DNA from: Chloroflexota bacterium
GTDB lineage: Bacteria; Chloroflexota; Dehalococcoidia; Lucifugimonadales; UBA3495
Reading direction: 5' to 3'
NCBI GenBank assembly: GCA_028874075.1
Contig: JAPPLU010000090.1
Span: 1 to 64,000 of the forward strand
Length of the DNA stretch: 64,000 nt
The position numbers and the translations under genes are program-made. Within the stretch, counting starts at the first letter, position 1. Each line of letters starts with the position of its first letter. A model generated the notes under the pieces. That model ran no database searches and was not told the DNA's origin. It saw only the letters and a list, made by a program, of their open reading frames with translations. This document shows positions 38,214 through 46,917 of the stretch, one piece after another.

Positions 38214-38447
38214 CTATCGACCTGACCCAAACAGCCTTTTCAGCAGTCCCGGCTTCTTCTTTTGCAGAGGGGGCAATTCCCCCACCGAGGCCAGCAACCG
38301 GCAGGTGGCGCAGTTGCAGTTCCCAAGGTGTGCTCTGACCTTCTCCAGTTCCTGGGTTCTCCGCCGAGCCGGCTTAATTTTCCGTCTATTCAGGAATCTG
38401 TCGGTACATGCCTGGCACGTGCAATATGCCGCATGCTTGCCGGACAA
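38214..38447 (-). CDS. Small basic protein with two CxCxxC motifs, inside the nuo operon
   Basis: A 77-residue basic protein of unknown family. It has two near-identical clusters, C9-x-C11-xx-C14 and C44-x-C46-xx-C49, suited to zinc or an Fe-S cluster. They are separated by a strongly basic segment (residues 19-40). The C-terminus is proline- and lysine-rich. The in-frame start is TTG with a weak ribosome-binding site. It sits between nuoI and nuoJ with 86- and 132-nt gaps. It could be an assembly factor, a regulator or an accessory subunit; all are inference. Confidence 0.6.
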   Translation of the reverse strand: MSGKHAAYCTCQACTDRFLNRRKIKPARRRTQELEKVRAHLGNCNCATCRLLASVGELPPLQKKKPGLLKRLFGSGR

Positions 38448-38533
38448 ATTCAGGTTTCGTTCGTCTTCTCGTTTGGGAATGAGTTTCCCTCTAGCCGGTT
38501 GCTGGATTGTGGCAACCTGGGGAAGAACCGTCC

Positions 38534-39097
38534 TTAGTCCGCTTCCTGTGCGGCTCCCGCGGGTTCAGCTTCTGCTGCTTTCGCGGCCTTGGCGGCATCC
38601 TCAGCGTCCTTCTTGGCCTTCGCCAGCACCGTTGGAGGAATCCACTTGGTTTCCCGTTGGTATTTCTGACCAATTTCCAGCAATGCCGGAAGTGCCACCC
38701 GGTCCCCGTTACGTTCGTAAGTGCTCATTTCGTGTTCGTGGCTCATTACGATGGCGTCAAAGTTGCATAGCTCCACGCAAATTCCGCAGAGTATGCAACG
38801 ATTAAGGTTTATTTCAAAGTAGTCCACTATCTTCCGCCGGTGGCTCTGACCCTCCTGCTGCAGGGGGTTGTCCATCATGCTGGCGGACATACACTGAGTA
38901 GGGCAGTTGCGAATGCAAACCATGCAGCCGGTGCAAAAGGGTTCTCCCACATCGCTGTCCCACGTCAACGCCGGAAACCCCATAAAGCGGGGCTGCACAG
39001 GTGTGGGGGTCTTCGGGTACTCCCGGGTTACGGGCTTCTTCAATCCCTGGAACGTGGAAGCCAGGGTTAACATCATTCCCTTAACGCTGTTCAGCAT
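38534..39097 (-). CDS. nuoI: NADH-quinone oxidoreductase subunit I
   Basis: A 187-residue subunit with two 4Fe-4S clusters (N6a, N6b). The ligands are in CTGCMVCIRNCPTQC and CILCGICVELCNFDAI. An alanine- and lysine-rich tail of about 30 residues extends beyond the usual end. It is the electron relay next to NuoB in the peripheral arm. Confidence 0.96.
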   Translation of the reverse strand: MLNSVKGMMLTLASTFQGLKKPVTREYPKTPTPVQPRFMGFPALTWDSDVGEPFCTGCMVCIRNCPTQCMSASMMDNPLQQEGQSHRRKIVDYFEINLNRCILCGICVELCNFDAIVMSHEHEMSTYERNGDRVALPALLEIGQKYQRETKWIPPTVLAKAKKDAEDAAKAAKAAEAEPAGAAQEAD

Positions 39098-39118
39098 CTT
39101 CCCAACTCCGGGTCTTGG

Positions 39119-40318
39119 TTAGCTGGCCTGGCGCGACGCCCGCCGCTCAGCCATTTGTGCGGCCTGGCGGGCCTTGATTTCAGCAATCCGGCGCGCGGGT
39201 TCCATCATTCGCCGGTAGACAATGTAGCCTACTACCACCAGGCCGGTCAACGACATCAAGGTTAGGGTCCAAGCCGGCCAGTCGTAGAAAAGATACACAC
39301 CGGTTATCACTATGGCGTAGAAAGACAGGGGCACCATGGCCTTCCAGGCGAAGGCCATCAACTGGTCAATACGCAATCGGGGAAAAGTGCCCCGTATCCA
39401 GAACACCACCAGAATTACGGAATACACCTTGATCAGGAACCACACCACACTCAGCAACCCGCCAAGCCAGGCTATGTCCGGCAGGGACGGCAGCCAAGCC
39501 AGGGCCGCAGTGTCAAAGGGCCACGACCACCCTCCAAGGAAGAGCAGCACTACTAGCGCCGCAATTGCGAAGGTGTTGATGTATTCCGCTAGGAAGAAAA
39601 CCGACCAATGGGCGCCGCTGTACTCCACAAACGGACCGCCTACCACCTCGGACTCTGCGTGGTAAATGTCAAAGGGCGTGCGGCCCACCTCGGCTAGTCC
39701 GGCAATGAAAAAGACCACCATGCCCAGCGGCAGCACCGCCACGTAGGGAATCTGCTCCTGGGCTGCCACGATCACCCGCAAGTCCAGGGACTTGGCAAGC
39801 ATTCCTACGGCCACAACCACCATAATTACCGGAATCTCGTAACTGATTAACTGGGCAGCGGAACGCAGTCCCCCTAGCACCCCATATTTGTTGGCGGAAC
39901 CCCAGCCGGCAAGCACCAGGCCCAGGATACCGATTACCGCGAAGGCCGTAATATAAAAGAGGCCCAGTTCCAGGTTCCGTAAAACCAGGCCTTCGGTGGC
40001 CGGAATGGTTACCCAGATCATAAAGGCGGACAGAGCAACGATTACCGGAGCAGCCCAGAAAATGGCCCGCTCAGATGAACTGGGAATCACGTCTTCCTTT
40101 AGGATAAGTTTCACCGCGTCAGCCACTGGTTGCAACAGACCAAAAAGGCCCGTCCGGGTGGGACCCAGCCGCAATTGCAGCCGCCCTAGCGCCTTTCGCT
40201 CGAGCCAAACCAGGGACAGCACTACAATCGACAGTCCGGTGAACATGGCCAGCAGGCCTACCACCATCCAAATGACTTCGACAAGTCCGACCGCCAGCGG
40301 GGGAACAAATGGCTGCAT
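39119..40318 (-). CDS. nuoH: NADH-quinone oxidoreductase subunit H
   Basis: A 399-residue membrane subunit at the quinone site. Conserved parts are VWLERKALGRLQLRLGPTRTG, the acidic loop GLAEVGRTPFDIYHAESEVVGG and FWIRGTFPRLRIDQLM. The C-terminus has a charged, arginine-rich extension (about 25 residues). Its ATG overlaps the stop of nuoD (TAATG). Confidence 0.96.
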   Translation of the reverse strand: MQPFVPPLAVGLVEVIWMVVGLLAMFTGLSIVVLSLVWLERKALGRLQLRLGPTRTGLFGLLQPVADAVKLILKEDVIPSSSERAIFWAAPVIVALSAFMIWVTIPATEGLVLRNLELGLFYITAFAVIGILGLVLAGWGSANKYGVLGGLRSAAQLISYEIPVIMVVVAVGMLAKSLDLRVIVAAQEQIPYVAVLPLGMVVFFIAGLAEVGRTPFDIYHAESEVVGGPFVEYSGAHWSVFFLAEYINTFAIAALVVLLFLGGWSWPFDTAALAWLPSLPDIAWLGGLLSVVWFLIKVYSVILVVFWIRGTFPRLRIDQLMAFAWKAMVPLSFYAIVITGVYLFYDWPAWTLTLMSLTGLVVVGYIVYRRMMEPARRIAEIKARQAAQMAERRASRQAS

Positions 40319-41493
40319 TACCGGTCAACCTCCCCCAGCACAATGTCCAGCGAACCCAGGATCACCACCGAATCGGCAATCCAGGAATTCGTTAACAATC
40401 GCCTGATGGCGGAAAGGTTGCAGAATGAGGGAGGCCGCACCTTCAGCCGATAGGGTCGGTCAGTGCCGTTACTGATCAGGTGGACACCAATCTCGCCTCG
40501 GGGGTTCTCCGCCCTCATGTAGACTTCACCAGCCGGTGGGCGGATCAGGCGGCGGCCAAGGGAAGATACGACCTCTCCGCCCGGCATCTGTTCCAGGGCT
40601 TGCTCGATGATCTTCAACGACTCGTACATTTCCTGGACCCGCACCCAGTGCCGGTCCCAGCAATCCCCGTCCAGACCGACGGGTATGTCGAAGTCAAACC
40701 GGTCATATATGGAATAGGGATGTGCCTTGCGCACGTCATATTCGATGCCGCAACCTCGCAGGCAGGGTCCCGTAAATCCAAAGTCTATGGCCTCTTCTGG
40801 GCCTATCGTTCCGACGTCCTTCAGCCGCGTCAGGAAAATCTCGTTAAAAGTGAGAATGCGATCGCTCTCCTCCACGTCCTCGCGAAGCGGGGGGAGCAGT
40901 TCCGCGATAAGCTGCTCGAAGTTGTCGGGCAAGTCTTCCTTGACCCCACCAATGCGAAAGTAGTTGTGCATCATACGAGCGCCGGAAACAGCTTCAAACA
41001 CCGACTGAATCCGTTCCCTGCCTCGGAAAGCGAACATGGTGGGGGTCATCGCCCCAGCATCCAGCCCGATAGTCCCCACGTATAACAGATGGCTGGCGAT
41101 GCGGTTCAGTTCGCACAGAATTACCCGAACGTACTCCGCCCGCTCGGGCACCTCCAGCCCCATCAGTTTTTCCACCGCCTGACAGTACACCAGTTCATTA
41201 TTGAAATTAGCCACATAATCCAGCCTGTCGAACAAGGTGATGACCTGGTGATACTGTTCACCCTCGCACAGCTTTTCGGATCCCCGGTGCAGGTATCCGA
41301 TATGGGGCTCAACGTCAACAATCTTCTCACCGTCAACCCACAGCACCATGCGGAACACCCCGTGGGTAGACGGGTGTTGCGGTCCCATGTTCAGGAGCAT
41401 TTCGACCGGTTCGGCGTTTACCGGCGAGTTTGTGGCTAAATTAGTCTGGATATCTGCCATGCTGTTCCAGTCAGTACTTTTGATGGGATGCAA
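40318..41493 (-). CDS. nuoD: NADH-quinone oxidoreductase subunit D
   Basis: A 391-residue 49-kDa subunit homologous to NiFe-hydrogenase large subunits. It forms the quinone pocket with NuoB. Typical motifs are LNMGPQHPSTHGVFRM, EPHIGYLHRGSEKL, LCELNRIASHLLYVG and the C-terminal LGSLDIVLGEVDR. Its start is separated from nuoC by two small HicB-like genes. Confidence 0.96.
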   Translation of the reverse strand: MHPIKSTDWNSMADIQTNLATNSPVNAEPVEMLLNMGPQHPSTHGVFRMVLWVDGEKIVDVEPHIGYLHRGSEKLCEGEQYHQVITLFDRLDYVANFNNELVYCQAVEKLMGLEVPERAEYVRVILCELNRIASHLLYVGTIGLDAGAMTPTMFAFRGRERIQSVFEAVSGARMMHNYFRIGGVKEDLPDNFEQLIAELLPPLREDVEESDRILTFNEIFLTRLKDVGTIGPEEAIDFGFTGPCLRGCGIEYDVRKAHPYSIYDRFDFDIPVGLDGDCWDRHWVRVQEMYESLKIIEQALEQMPGGEVVSSLGRRLIRPPAGEVYMRAENPRGEIGVHLISNGTDRPYRLKVRPPSFCNLSAIRRLLTNSWIADSVVILGSLDIVLGEVDR

Positions 41494-41497
41494 CAGA

Positions 41498-41767
41498 CTA
41501 AAGGAACTCGATCCTTGGCTCTTTCGGTGGGGTGACCAGGCTGCTCATCCACACTTCATCATTATCGTAGAATCCGGCGTCGATAAGAACGTCATCTAAA
41601 ATGCCCAGGGTCTCGCAATCCTCCAGATAAGCAGCAATCTCGGACCTAAGCGAACTGCGTGCCTCCGCCGCCGAATCACCAAACCCGGTAATCACTAGCT
41701 CCGGGCAATAGGCCAGGAAGTGCTGGCCCTCCTGGGACTCTTCGATCTGGTAGACGATTTTATCCAC
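41498..41767 (-). CDS. HicB-like domain protein (UPF0150 fold)
   Basis: An 89-residue protein with the HicB-like pattern: a strand YQIEESQEGQHFLAYCPEL, the VITGFGDSAAEARSSLRSEI turn-helix and a following helix. HicB folds usually act as antitoxins paired with HicA toxins, but no HicA gene is nearby and there is no obvious DNA-binding tail. It stops 4 nt before nuoD. A regulatory or stabilising role is only inference. Confidence 0.65.
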   Translation of the reverse strand: MDKIVYQIEESQEGQHFLAYCPELVITGFGDSAAEARSSLRSEIAAYLEDCETLGILDDVLIDAGFYDNDEVWMSSLVTPPKEPRIEFL

Positions 41768-41803
41768 TTGTTCCCGTCAGGTAGCACCATTCCATGAGTT
41801 AGA

Positions 41804-42064
41804 TCAAGACTCTTGACTCAGCTCCAGAAACTCCAGCTGCAGCTCGGTCCCCTCTTCAACGCCGGGAATGCCAGCAAGCGCCATAGTCTCTTCCAGAAGA
41901 CTTCGGGCGTCCTGGATTTCGATCCAGTTGCGCATTACGTTTATCAACTCGTCCTGCGCCGCCTCTAACGTTTCTCCCTCAGCCGACAGACCAAGGGACT
42001 CAATAGAAGCCAAATAAACGCCATCTTCCCAGTCCACTCTCGCGGTCAAGATGGCTCTCTCCAC
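41804..42064 (-). CDS. HicB-like domain protein
   Basis: An 86-residue protein with the HicB-like motif ILTARVDWEDGVYLASIESLGLSAEGETLEAAQDELINVM, closer to canonical HicB than its neighbour. I set the start at the GTG at 42064, 4 nt after the nuoC stop. Longer frames would run far into nuoC and carry no recognisable sequence. Together with the next gene it forms a tandem pair of HicB-like proteins without HicA. Confidence 0.7.
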   Translation of the reverse strand: MERAILTARVDWEDGVYLASIESLGLSAEGETLEAAQDELINVMRNWIEIQDARSLLEETMALAGIPGVEEGTELQLEFLELSQES

Positions 42065-42068
42065 CGCT

Positions 42069-42599
42069 CTAAAACTCCCGGTACTCGTAGAAGGGATAAC
42101 TCTTTCGGCCCGGATAGCCCCCAAATCCCTCATACAATAAGAGAGGAGCCGAGTCGGGATTGCCCACAAAAGTGACGCCAAACAGGTCCCTGGCCTCCCG
42201 CTCATACCACTCGGCGGCGGCCCAAACGTCGGAGACTGAAGGAATTTCGGGGTCTTCGTAGGGCAGGTTGGCCTTAACCACCAGGGTCTGTTCCCGTTCC
42301 AGCGAATGAAGAAAGTAGACTAACTGAAAGCTCTCCTCGTAATCCACGCAGGAAAGGCAAAGCAGCATCTTCAAATCCAGGTTAGAATCACTCTTAGCCA
42401 GCCGGCAGATATCGGCTATACCGGCAGCATCCACAGTTACCTGGGGAAGGTCGGAAAGGAGGCCCCGCTCGGGGTTGAAGTCCTTGAAAAGTTCCTCGGC
42501 CAACTCCAGGGTCTGCAGGCCCTTCTCGGTCAGCACCGAGTAGTCGGGCTGTTCCTGCTCGGCCTCGGCGTCGTGCGCGGCGTGGCGGTTAGCGGCCAC
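42069..42599 (-). CDS. nuoC: NADH-quinone oxidoreductase subunit C
   Basis: A 176-residue 30-kDa subunit. The conserved part [21 protein letters not shown], then [35 protein letters not shown] matches the NuoC signature. It is a stand-alone gene, not a NuoCD fusion. It overlaps nuoB by 11 nt and carries an acidic N-terminal extension. Confidence 0.95.
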   Translation of the reverse strand: MAANRHAAHDAEAEQEQPDYSVLTEKGLQTLELAEELFKDFNPERGLLSDLPQVTVDAAGIADICRLAKSDSNLDLKMLLCLSCVDYEESFQLVYFLHSLEREQTLVVKANLPYEDPEIPSVSDVWAAAEWYEREARDLFGVTFVGNPDSAPLLLYEGFGGYPGRKSYPFYEYREF

Positions 42600-43119
42600 T
42601 GTTCTGAGCGTCCTGCATGATTTTTTCCTGAAGCTTCAGGATTCCAAACAACAGGGCTTCCGGCCGGGGCGGGCACCCAGGCACATATACGTCCACCGGG
42701 ATAATGTGGTCAACCCCCATAACCACGGAGTATGACCGGTAGTAAGGGCCGCCGTTGGTGGCGCAGCTGCCCATGGCAATTACCCACTTGGGGTCGGGCA
42801 TCTGCTCGTAAAGCAGCTTGATGGGCTCGGCCATCTTCTTAACCACCGTACCGGCCACAATCATCACGTCCGACTGCCGTGGCGACGGCCAGGTTACGAC
42901 GCCGAACCGGTCGAAGTCGTGGTGCGCCATGTAGGTCGAAATCATTTCGATGGCGCAGCAGGCAAGCCCAAAGCTCAACATCCACAGGGAAGACTTGCGG
43001 GCCATCCCGAAAAGCTGTTCCTGTGTAGTAGTGATGACACCAGGCACTTTGCCGGCGGTCGCCTGGGTAAGCAGGCTGGGGGCGGGCGTGTTGCCGGGGC
43101 CCAGGATTATTTCTGCCAT
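42589..43119 (-). CDS. nuoB: NADH-quinone oxidoreductase subunit B
   Basis: A 176-residue PSST-type subunit that binds the terminal 4Fe-4S cluster N2. The ligands lie in [22 protein letters not shown] and [12 protein letters not shown]. The tandem-cysteine ligand pair is present. It overlaps nuoA by 13 nt. Confidence 0.97.
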   Translation of the reverse strand: MAEIILGPGNTPAPSLLTQATAGKVPGVITTTQEQLFGMARKSSLWMLSFGLACCAIEMISTYMAHHDFDRFGVVTWPSPRQSDVMIVAGTVVKKMAEPIKLLYEQMPDPKWVIAMGSCATNGGPYYRSYSVVMGVDHIIPVDVYVPGCPPRPEALLFGILKLQEKIMQDAQNSGR

Positions 43120-43499
43120 TCAAGGACCCCTTTTCTCCAGGCGTAGATGATGGCGAAGAACAATACACCCAAGAACAGCACCATGGCGTAGAAGGGTATG
43201 GAGTTGCCCAGGTCCCGCTGCTCAAGGAAGACCACGGCCCACGGGAACAGGAACACCGCTTCCACGTCAAAAATCAGGAATAGGATAGCGAAGATGTAGA
43301 AACGGAGATTGATGTTGGACCAGTTGAACCGCGCCGGTTCGATACCGCATTCGTAGGTGCTCAGCTTGGTCGCAGAGGGTCGCCGCGAAGACAATATACG
43401 ACTAGCAAAGAACATGCCCCCGATCGCCACGACGGCTACAATGGCGGATAAAGCCACCATAGTCCAGTTGCTGGCATAAATGCTTGGATCGAAAGGCAC
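43107..43499 (-). CDS. nuoA: NADH-quinone oxidoreductase subunit A
   Basis: A 130-residue three-helix subunit and the first gene of the nuo operon. It has the conserved loop [11 protein letters not shown] (with the quinone-linked Cys) and [22 protein letters not shown]. It starts with GTG, about 37 nt after the predicted transcription start. Confidence 0.95.
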   Translation of the reverse strand: MPFDPSIYASNWTMVALSAIVAVVAIGGMFFASRILSSRRPSATKLSTYECGIEPARFNWSNINLRFYIFAILFLIFDVEAVFLFPWAVVFLEQRDLGNSIPFYAMVLFLGVLFFAIIYAWRKGVLEWQK

Positions 43500-43542
43500 T
43501 ACTTACCGCCTGTAATTTACAGCCTTGCCTGAAAGCGAAAAA

Positions 43543-43571
43543 ATAATATCACCGGGTATCTGGAGTGTCAA
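43543..43571 (-). promoter_or_regulatory. Sigma70-type promoter of the nuo operon
   Basis: On the minus strand: a perfect TTGACA (43571-43566), a 17-nt spacer and TATTAT (43548-43543). It gives a leader of about 37 nt to nuoA. It lies just past the stop of the upstream NMN-deamidase/adenylyltransferase gene. Confidence 0.75.
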
Positions 43572-43593
43572 TTTGAAGGCAGGCGTTGGGATA

Positions 43594-44742
43594 TCAGGAA
43601 CTCCGCGCCCTCAACTCTGTCGAAGAAACATCGGCCCTGAACCGTTCCTCCGGTATTTCCTGAAACAGGGGCTGGAAACCCTGCGGAATGGAAACTTCAT
43701 CCAGCGTGCGGAAGGTTCCGTTCACCTGCCGCCCCACCACCAGAAAACGGCATCCCCGGGCCCAAATCTCGGCCAGCGCAGTCAGCATAGCCGTCTCCGA
43801 ATACCCGTAGTATTTGGGGTCAATCACCCGTATCACGGTGTCCCACCCGATTACGAACACGCTGCCGGGGAAGACTCCCGATTTCTCCTGGAAAGTGGGT
43901 GTGCGGGTCAAAGCCACCTTTCCCTCGCCCTTCAGCCCATCTAGCCGCCGCATTATTTCCAACTCCTCCAAGGGCGGCTTGTCCACATTCAGCACCGCAA
44001 GCTCGAACACCGCGTCCAGTCCCGTAATATCCTTGCCAACCTCCGCCATCTGCCGGTGCCCCTTGTGCAGCGGATTAAAGGACCCGGGCAGAATCACCAT
44101 GGGCTCGGGCGATTCACCCTCCCAGGACGAAATATCCCCCGATTCGCTGACCATCACCAGTTCTACTTCGCCGGAAAGCAATCTGTAGAGAGGACTCTCG
44201 TGCTGGACCGAATCTATTATCGGATTCTCCATCTCGGTAAAGCCGATGTCTAAGTCTGCTTCCACCCCGAAGGCCTGGGCCATGGCCTGGATCAGCAGGC
44301 GGCTCACTACTTCCTCCTCACCGATGCGGTCACGCTTGCCCTTGTCCAGTTTCAAATTGTACGAAGTCACTCCTGTCTCGTCCCAGGTGGCGATGCACGC
44401 CCGGTGGTCTCCCCGTTTGGTATAGTCGGTAGCTATGGTAGCGGTGCAAGCCACTCCCACTACGGGGGAATCGTCTTCCAGCAGTTTCAAGCCCCGGCGG
44501 TAGCAGGCCCTTGCCATATCCTTGGCGTTCTGCGGTGAAACATACTGCGACGGTTCTTCTCCCACCAGGTCAATCATGGACAGTCGGCCATAGGGGACAA
44601 GGGTCTCCAGCAAAGTTCTGGACGCCCCGGAAACTCCCAGCAACCAGGACATGGCGCCGCTGCCGGCTCCAGCTACCGCCAGCACCGACTTGTGAGGTGT
44701 ACCGTGCAACTTGACTATGATTTCCTGAATTTCCCGGTCCAT
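43594..44742 (-). CDS. CinA-like domain fused to a nucleotidyltransferase (putative NMN deamidase/adenylyltransferase)
   Basis: A 382-residue two-domain protein. Residues about 1-165 resemble the CinA C-terminal domain, which deamidates NMN to nicotinate mononucleotide. The usual ESCTGG start is replaced by AGAGSGAMS. Residues about 215-382 form a nucleotidyltransferase with the HxGH-type motif GSFNPLHKGH (220-229) and the C-terminal DVSSTELR, similar to the ISSTxxR motif of NMN/NaMN adenylyltransferases. The fusion would couple two NAD-salvage steps. This is inferred from the motifs. The ATG at 44742 directly follows the flavin reductase stop with a GGGG site just before. Confidence 0.75.
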   Translation of the reverse strand: MDREIQEIIVKLHGTPHKSVLAVAGAGSGAMSWLLGVSGASRTLLETLVPYGRLSMIDLVGEEPSQYVSPQNAKDMARACYRRGLKLLEDDSPVVGVACTATIATDYTKRGDHRACIATWDETGVTSYNLKLDKGKRDRIGEEEVVSRLLIQAMAQAFGVEADLDIGFTEMENPIIDSVQHESPLYRLLSGEVELVMVSESGDISSWEGESPEPMVILPGSFNPLHKGHRQMAEVGKDITGLDAVFELAVLNVDKPPLEELEIMRRLDGLKGEGKVALTRTPTFQEKSGVFPGSVFVIGWDTVIRVIDPKYYGYSETAMLTALAEIWARGCRFLVVGRQVNGTFRTLDEVSIPQGFQPLFQEIPEERFRADVSSTELRARSS

Positions 44743-44743
44743 T

Positions 44744-45397
44744 TCAGTCCCCTTGCGCACCTGATCGGGCAGCTGGCGGCGCCCATGCCGTGTAGTCTAT
44801 GTCGGACATCCGGCGGCGAGAAATTTCAATCTCGCCGCCGATTTTCTCGTTCCAGGCTTCGTTCCATTCCTTGGGAATCAGGTTCCGAGCCTCTCGCCAC
44901 GTCACCGGCGCAACGTCGGAATTTGCAGACCCGGCCACCACCTCGGCCAGGAAACACGTCATATCCCCGCCGTCCATGGCATTGATCACCCTGCATTCCA
45001 GATATCCCATACACCCGGCGAGGATGGGGACGCCGGTTTCGCCAGGGGAGTACTCCACTCCATCCAGCTTCTCGTGGTTAATACCCGACACCAGCCCGAA
45101 GTCCCTGATAAAGTGGAGCTGATCCAGGCTTAGAAAGTTAAGGCCGAAGGCTCGGCTCACGCGGATCAGTTGATGAGTGTAGTTACCCTTGTATATCTGC
45201 ACCAGTACACGGGGCCGGTCCGGGACGATGGATGCAGCGGTTATTGCGACCGCTATTTGGGCGTTGGCTTTGCCATGAAAACTGGTGGTTACTGCCGCCA
45301 GTGGCGACCAAAGCCGGCCCATAATTGGAGCTATGTCCTGATATTCCATCCTCACCAACGGCACATACATTTTCAGGTTCTTGGCGAAGTTTATCAC
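44744..45397 (-). CDS. Flavin reductase-like FMN-binding protein, second copy
   Basis: A 217-residue member of the flavin reductase-like (DIM6/NTAB) superfamily, longer than the copy at 4520-5011. It shows PLAAVTTSFHGKANAQIAVAITAASIVPDRPRVL and a middle LNFLSLDQLHF segment, then a C-terminal extension with many Trp and Arg residues. It starts with GTG (or the ATG nine codons on). The fused NAD gene follows directly, suggesting a redox-cofactor link. The partner enzyme is unknown. Confidence 0.8.
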   Translation of the reverse strand: MINFAKNLKMYVPLVRMEYQDIAPIMGRLWSPLAAVTTSFHGKANAQIAVAITAASIVPDRPRVLVQIYKGNYTHQLIRVSRAFGLNFLSLDQLHFIRDFGLVSGINHEKLDGVEYSPGETGVPILAGCMGYLECRVINAMDGGDMTCFLAEVVAGSANSDVAPVTWREARNLIPKEWNEAWNEKIGGEIEISRRRMSDIDYTAWAPPAARSGAQGD

Positions 45398-45474
45398 CCG
45401 CCCTGAATACTTGTCTAAAGGTGCTAATCCGGGGTGGTCCCTCTATCGCCAGCACCGTCGCCAACAGATTGGTA

Positions 45475-45497
45475 GGGGCAGCCCAGGTGGCTGCCCC
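45475..45497. repeat. Short palindromic repeat-like hairpin between genes
   Basis: A perfect 9-bp stem, GGGGCAGCC (45475-45483) with GGCTGCCCC (45489-45497), and a 5-nt loop. Similar GTAGGGGCAG-type palindromes are common dispersed repeats in bacterial intergenic DNA. It could also act as a weak terminator after the TolB-like gene. Confidence 0.4.
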
Positions 45498-45565
45498 GAT
45501 TTCCAAACCGTATCCCATCAATACCCGGCCATATTTTCGTGGGCGAGACCAACACTTGTCCGTAC

Positions 45566-46621
45566 CTACCAGTCGGGCATGATGTCGTCGCCGCCGTTCT
45601 TGGTCAGCCGCCGTTGTTCGGACCCGTCGGCGTTCATCACCAGGATGTCCGCCGAGCCGTAGAGGTGGGTGACGAAGGCCAGTTGCTTCCCGTTGGGCGA
45701 CCATACCGGCGAAACATCCTCCGCCTTGTTGCTTGTCAGTCGCTTTTGTTCGGCGCCGTCCGCCTGCATAGTGTAGATTTCCGCGTTCCCGTCTCTGGTC
45801 GAAACGAAGGCCAGGCCCTTGCTGTTTGGATGCCATGCGGGTGAGTGATCGTCGAACCCCCCGTGGGTAAGGCGTGTCTCATCCAGACCTTCTTCCCATG
45901 AACCGCCCTTCATCGGCTGGCCCATGAAGATGACCTGCGAATCATCCTGGAGGCGCACAAAGGCGATGTACTTCCCGTCGGGCGACCATACCGGCTGGGT
46001 GTCGTTTTTGTCGGTCAACCTGAGCAGGTTCACGCCCGTTGGATTTCGCAGCCACAGCCCCTGCTCCTCATCAGGTTCCAAGTTGTAGAAAACCAGCCAC
46101 TCCCCGTCCGGCGACCAGTCTCCCAACTCCTCCACGGGCCCATCGAAGGTTACCTGGTCTACTTCCCGGCTCTCCAGAGAGATTGAATAGATTTCGGACC
46201 CCGCTCTGCCCTCTTCGTCTGCCTCGGAGACGTAGGCCAGCACTGGCTGTTTGGGGTGCCAGCGTGGAGAGGCATCCAGCCCCTGGCTATTGGTCAGGCG
46301 TTTAACGTCCTGACCTTCCCGGCTGATCACGTTAATTTCCTTGTCACCCGACTCCCGCGACACATAGGCAATTTGTTTACTGTCCGGCGACCAGCGGGGC
46401 TCTTCGTCGGGACCGCCATTATTGGTAAGGCGGGAGGTCTCACCAGTCTTCGCGTCCACCACATAAAGGTCCCGGTCACCGTCCGTATCCGAAACATATA
46501 CGATGCCACTGTCTCCGGAGGGAATGAACGAACACCCCATCGCCACAACCAGTGCAATCGAGGCCACCGAGATCACTCTCGGCAAGGGAAAAAGGACTTT
46601 GATACCCCGCGGCTTCTTCAT
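45566..46621 (-). CDS. TolB-like WD40-type beta-propeller, probably lipid-anchored
   Basis: A 351-residue secreted beta-propeller. The signal peptide spans about residues 1-29 and ends VVAMGC with Cys30, a lipobox-like site. At least six propeller repeats of the form WSPDGKYIAFV or WHPNSKGLAFVS with RLT follow. PD40/TolB repeats bind other proteins or sugars and are often of unknown role outside Tol-Pal. The ATG at 46621 has GGGAGGTGG upstream and gives a proper signal peptide; a longer upstream frame (to 46666) does not. Confidence 0.82.
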   Translation of the reverse strand: MKKPRGIKVLFPLPRVISVASIALVVAMGCSFIPSGDSGIVYVSDTDGDRDLYVVDAKTGETSRLTNNGGPDEEPRWSPDSKQIAYVSRESGDKEINVISREGQDVKRLTNSQGLDASPRWHPKQPVLAYVSEADEEGRAGSEIYSISLESREVDQVTFDGPVEELGDWSPDGEWLVFYNLEPDEEQGLWLRNPTGVNLLRLTDKNDTQPVWSPDGKYIAFVRLQDDSQVIFMGQPMKGGSWEEGLDETRLTHGGFDDHSPAWHPNSKGLAFVSTRDGNAEIYTMQADGAEQKRLTSNKAEDVSPVWSPNGKQLAFVTHLYGSADILVMNADGSEQRRLTKNGGDDIMPDW

Positions 46622-46839
46622 CCAGCACCACCTCCCGTTGGGCCCAAACCAAGACAACAGTCCCATTAACGAAATTGCACCAAGATGTTACGACATTCCG
46701 GCCGGAGAAACGTATTAAGATTATGTACAGTTTCCGGCAAATTTTGCTCTCCATCATTGATTTGGTCATAGGCATCAAGAAAGAAAGACCCTCGAGCATT
46801 TCTGTCGTTTCGTAGAAAGCTCCTTTTTCTGACACTGCC

Positions 46840-46868
46840 TTGACAAGCCTGGAATGCGTCATTAACTT
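46840..46868 (+). promoter_or_regulatory. Possible promoter of the amidohydrolase gene
   Basis: A perfect TTGACA at 46840-46845 with a weak -10-like TAACTT (46863-46868) at 17 nt. Only the -35 box is convincing. Confidence 0.35.
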
Positions 46869-46917
46869 AACTGCAACCTACGGGGCCGCCGCCCCGAACC
46901 GCTGTGGAGGTAAGCTT

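Noticed and set aside
41498..42064. A complete HicAB toxin-antitoxin system
   Set aside because: Both genes look HicB-like; no HicA-type RNA-binding toxin is adjacent on either strand.
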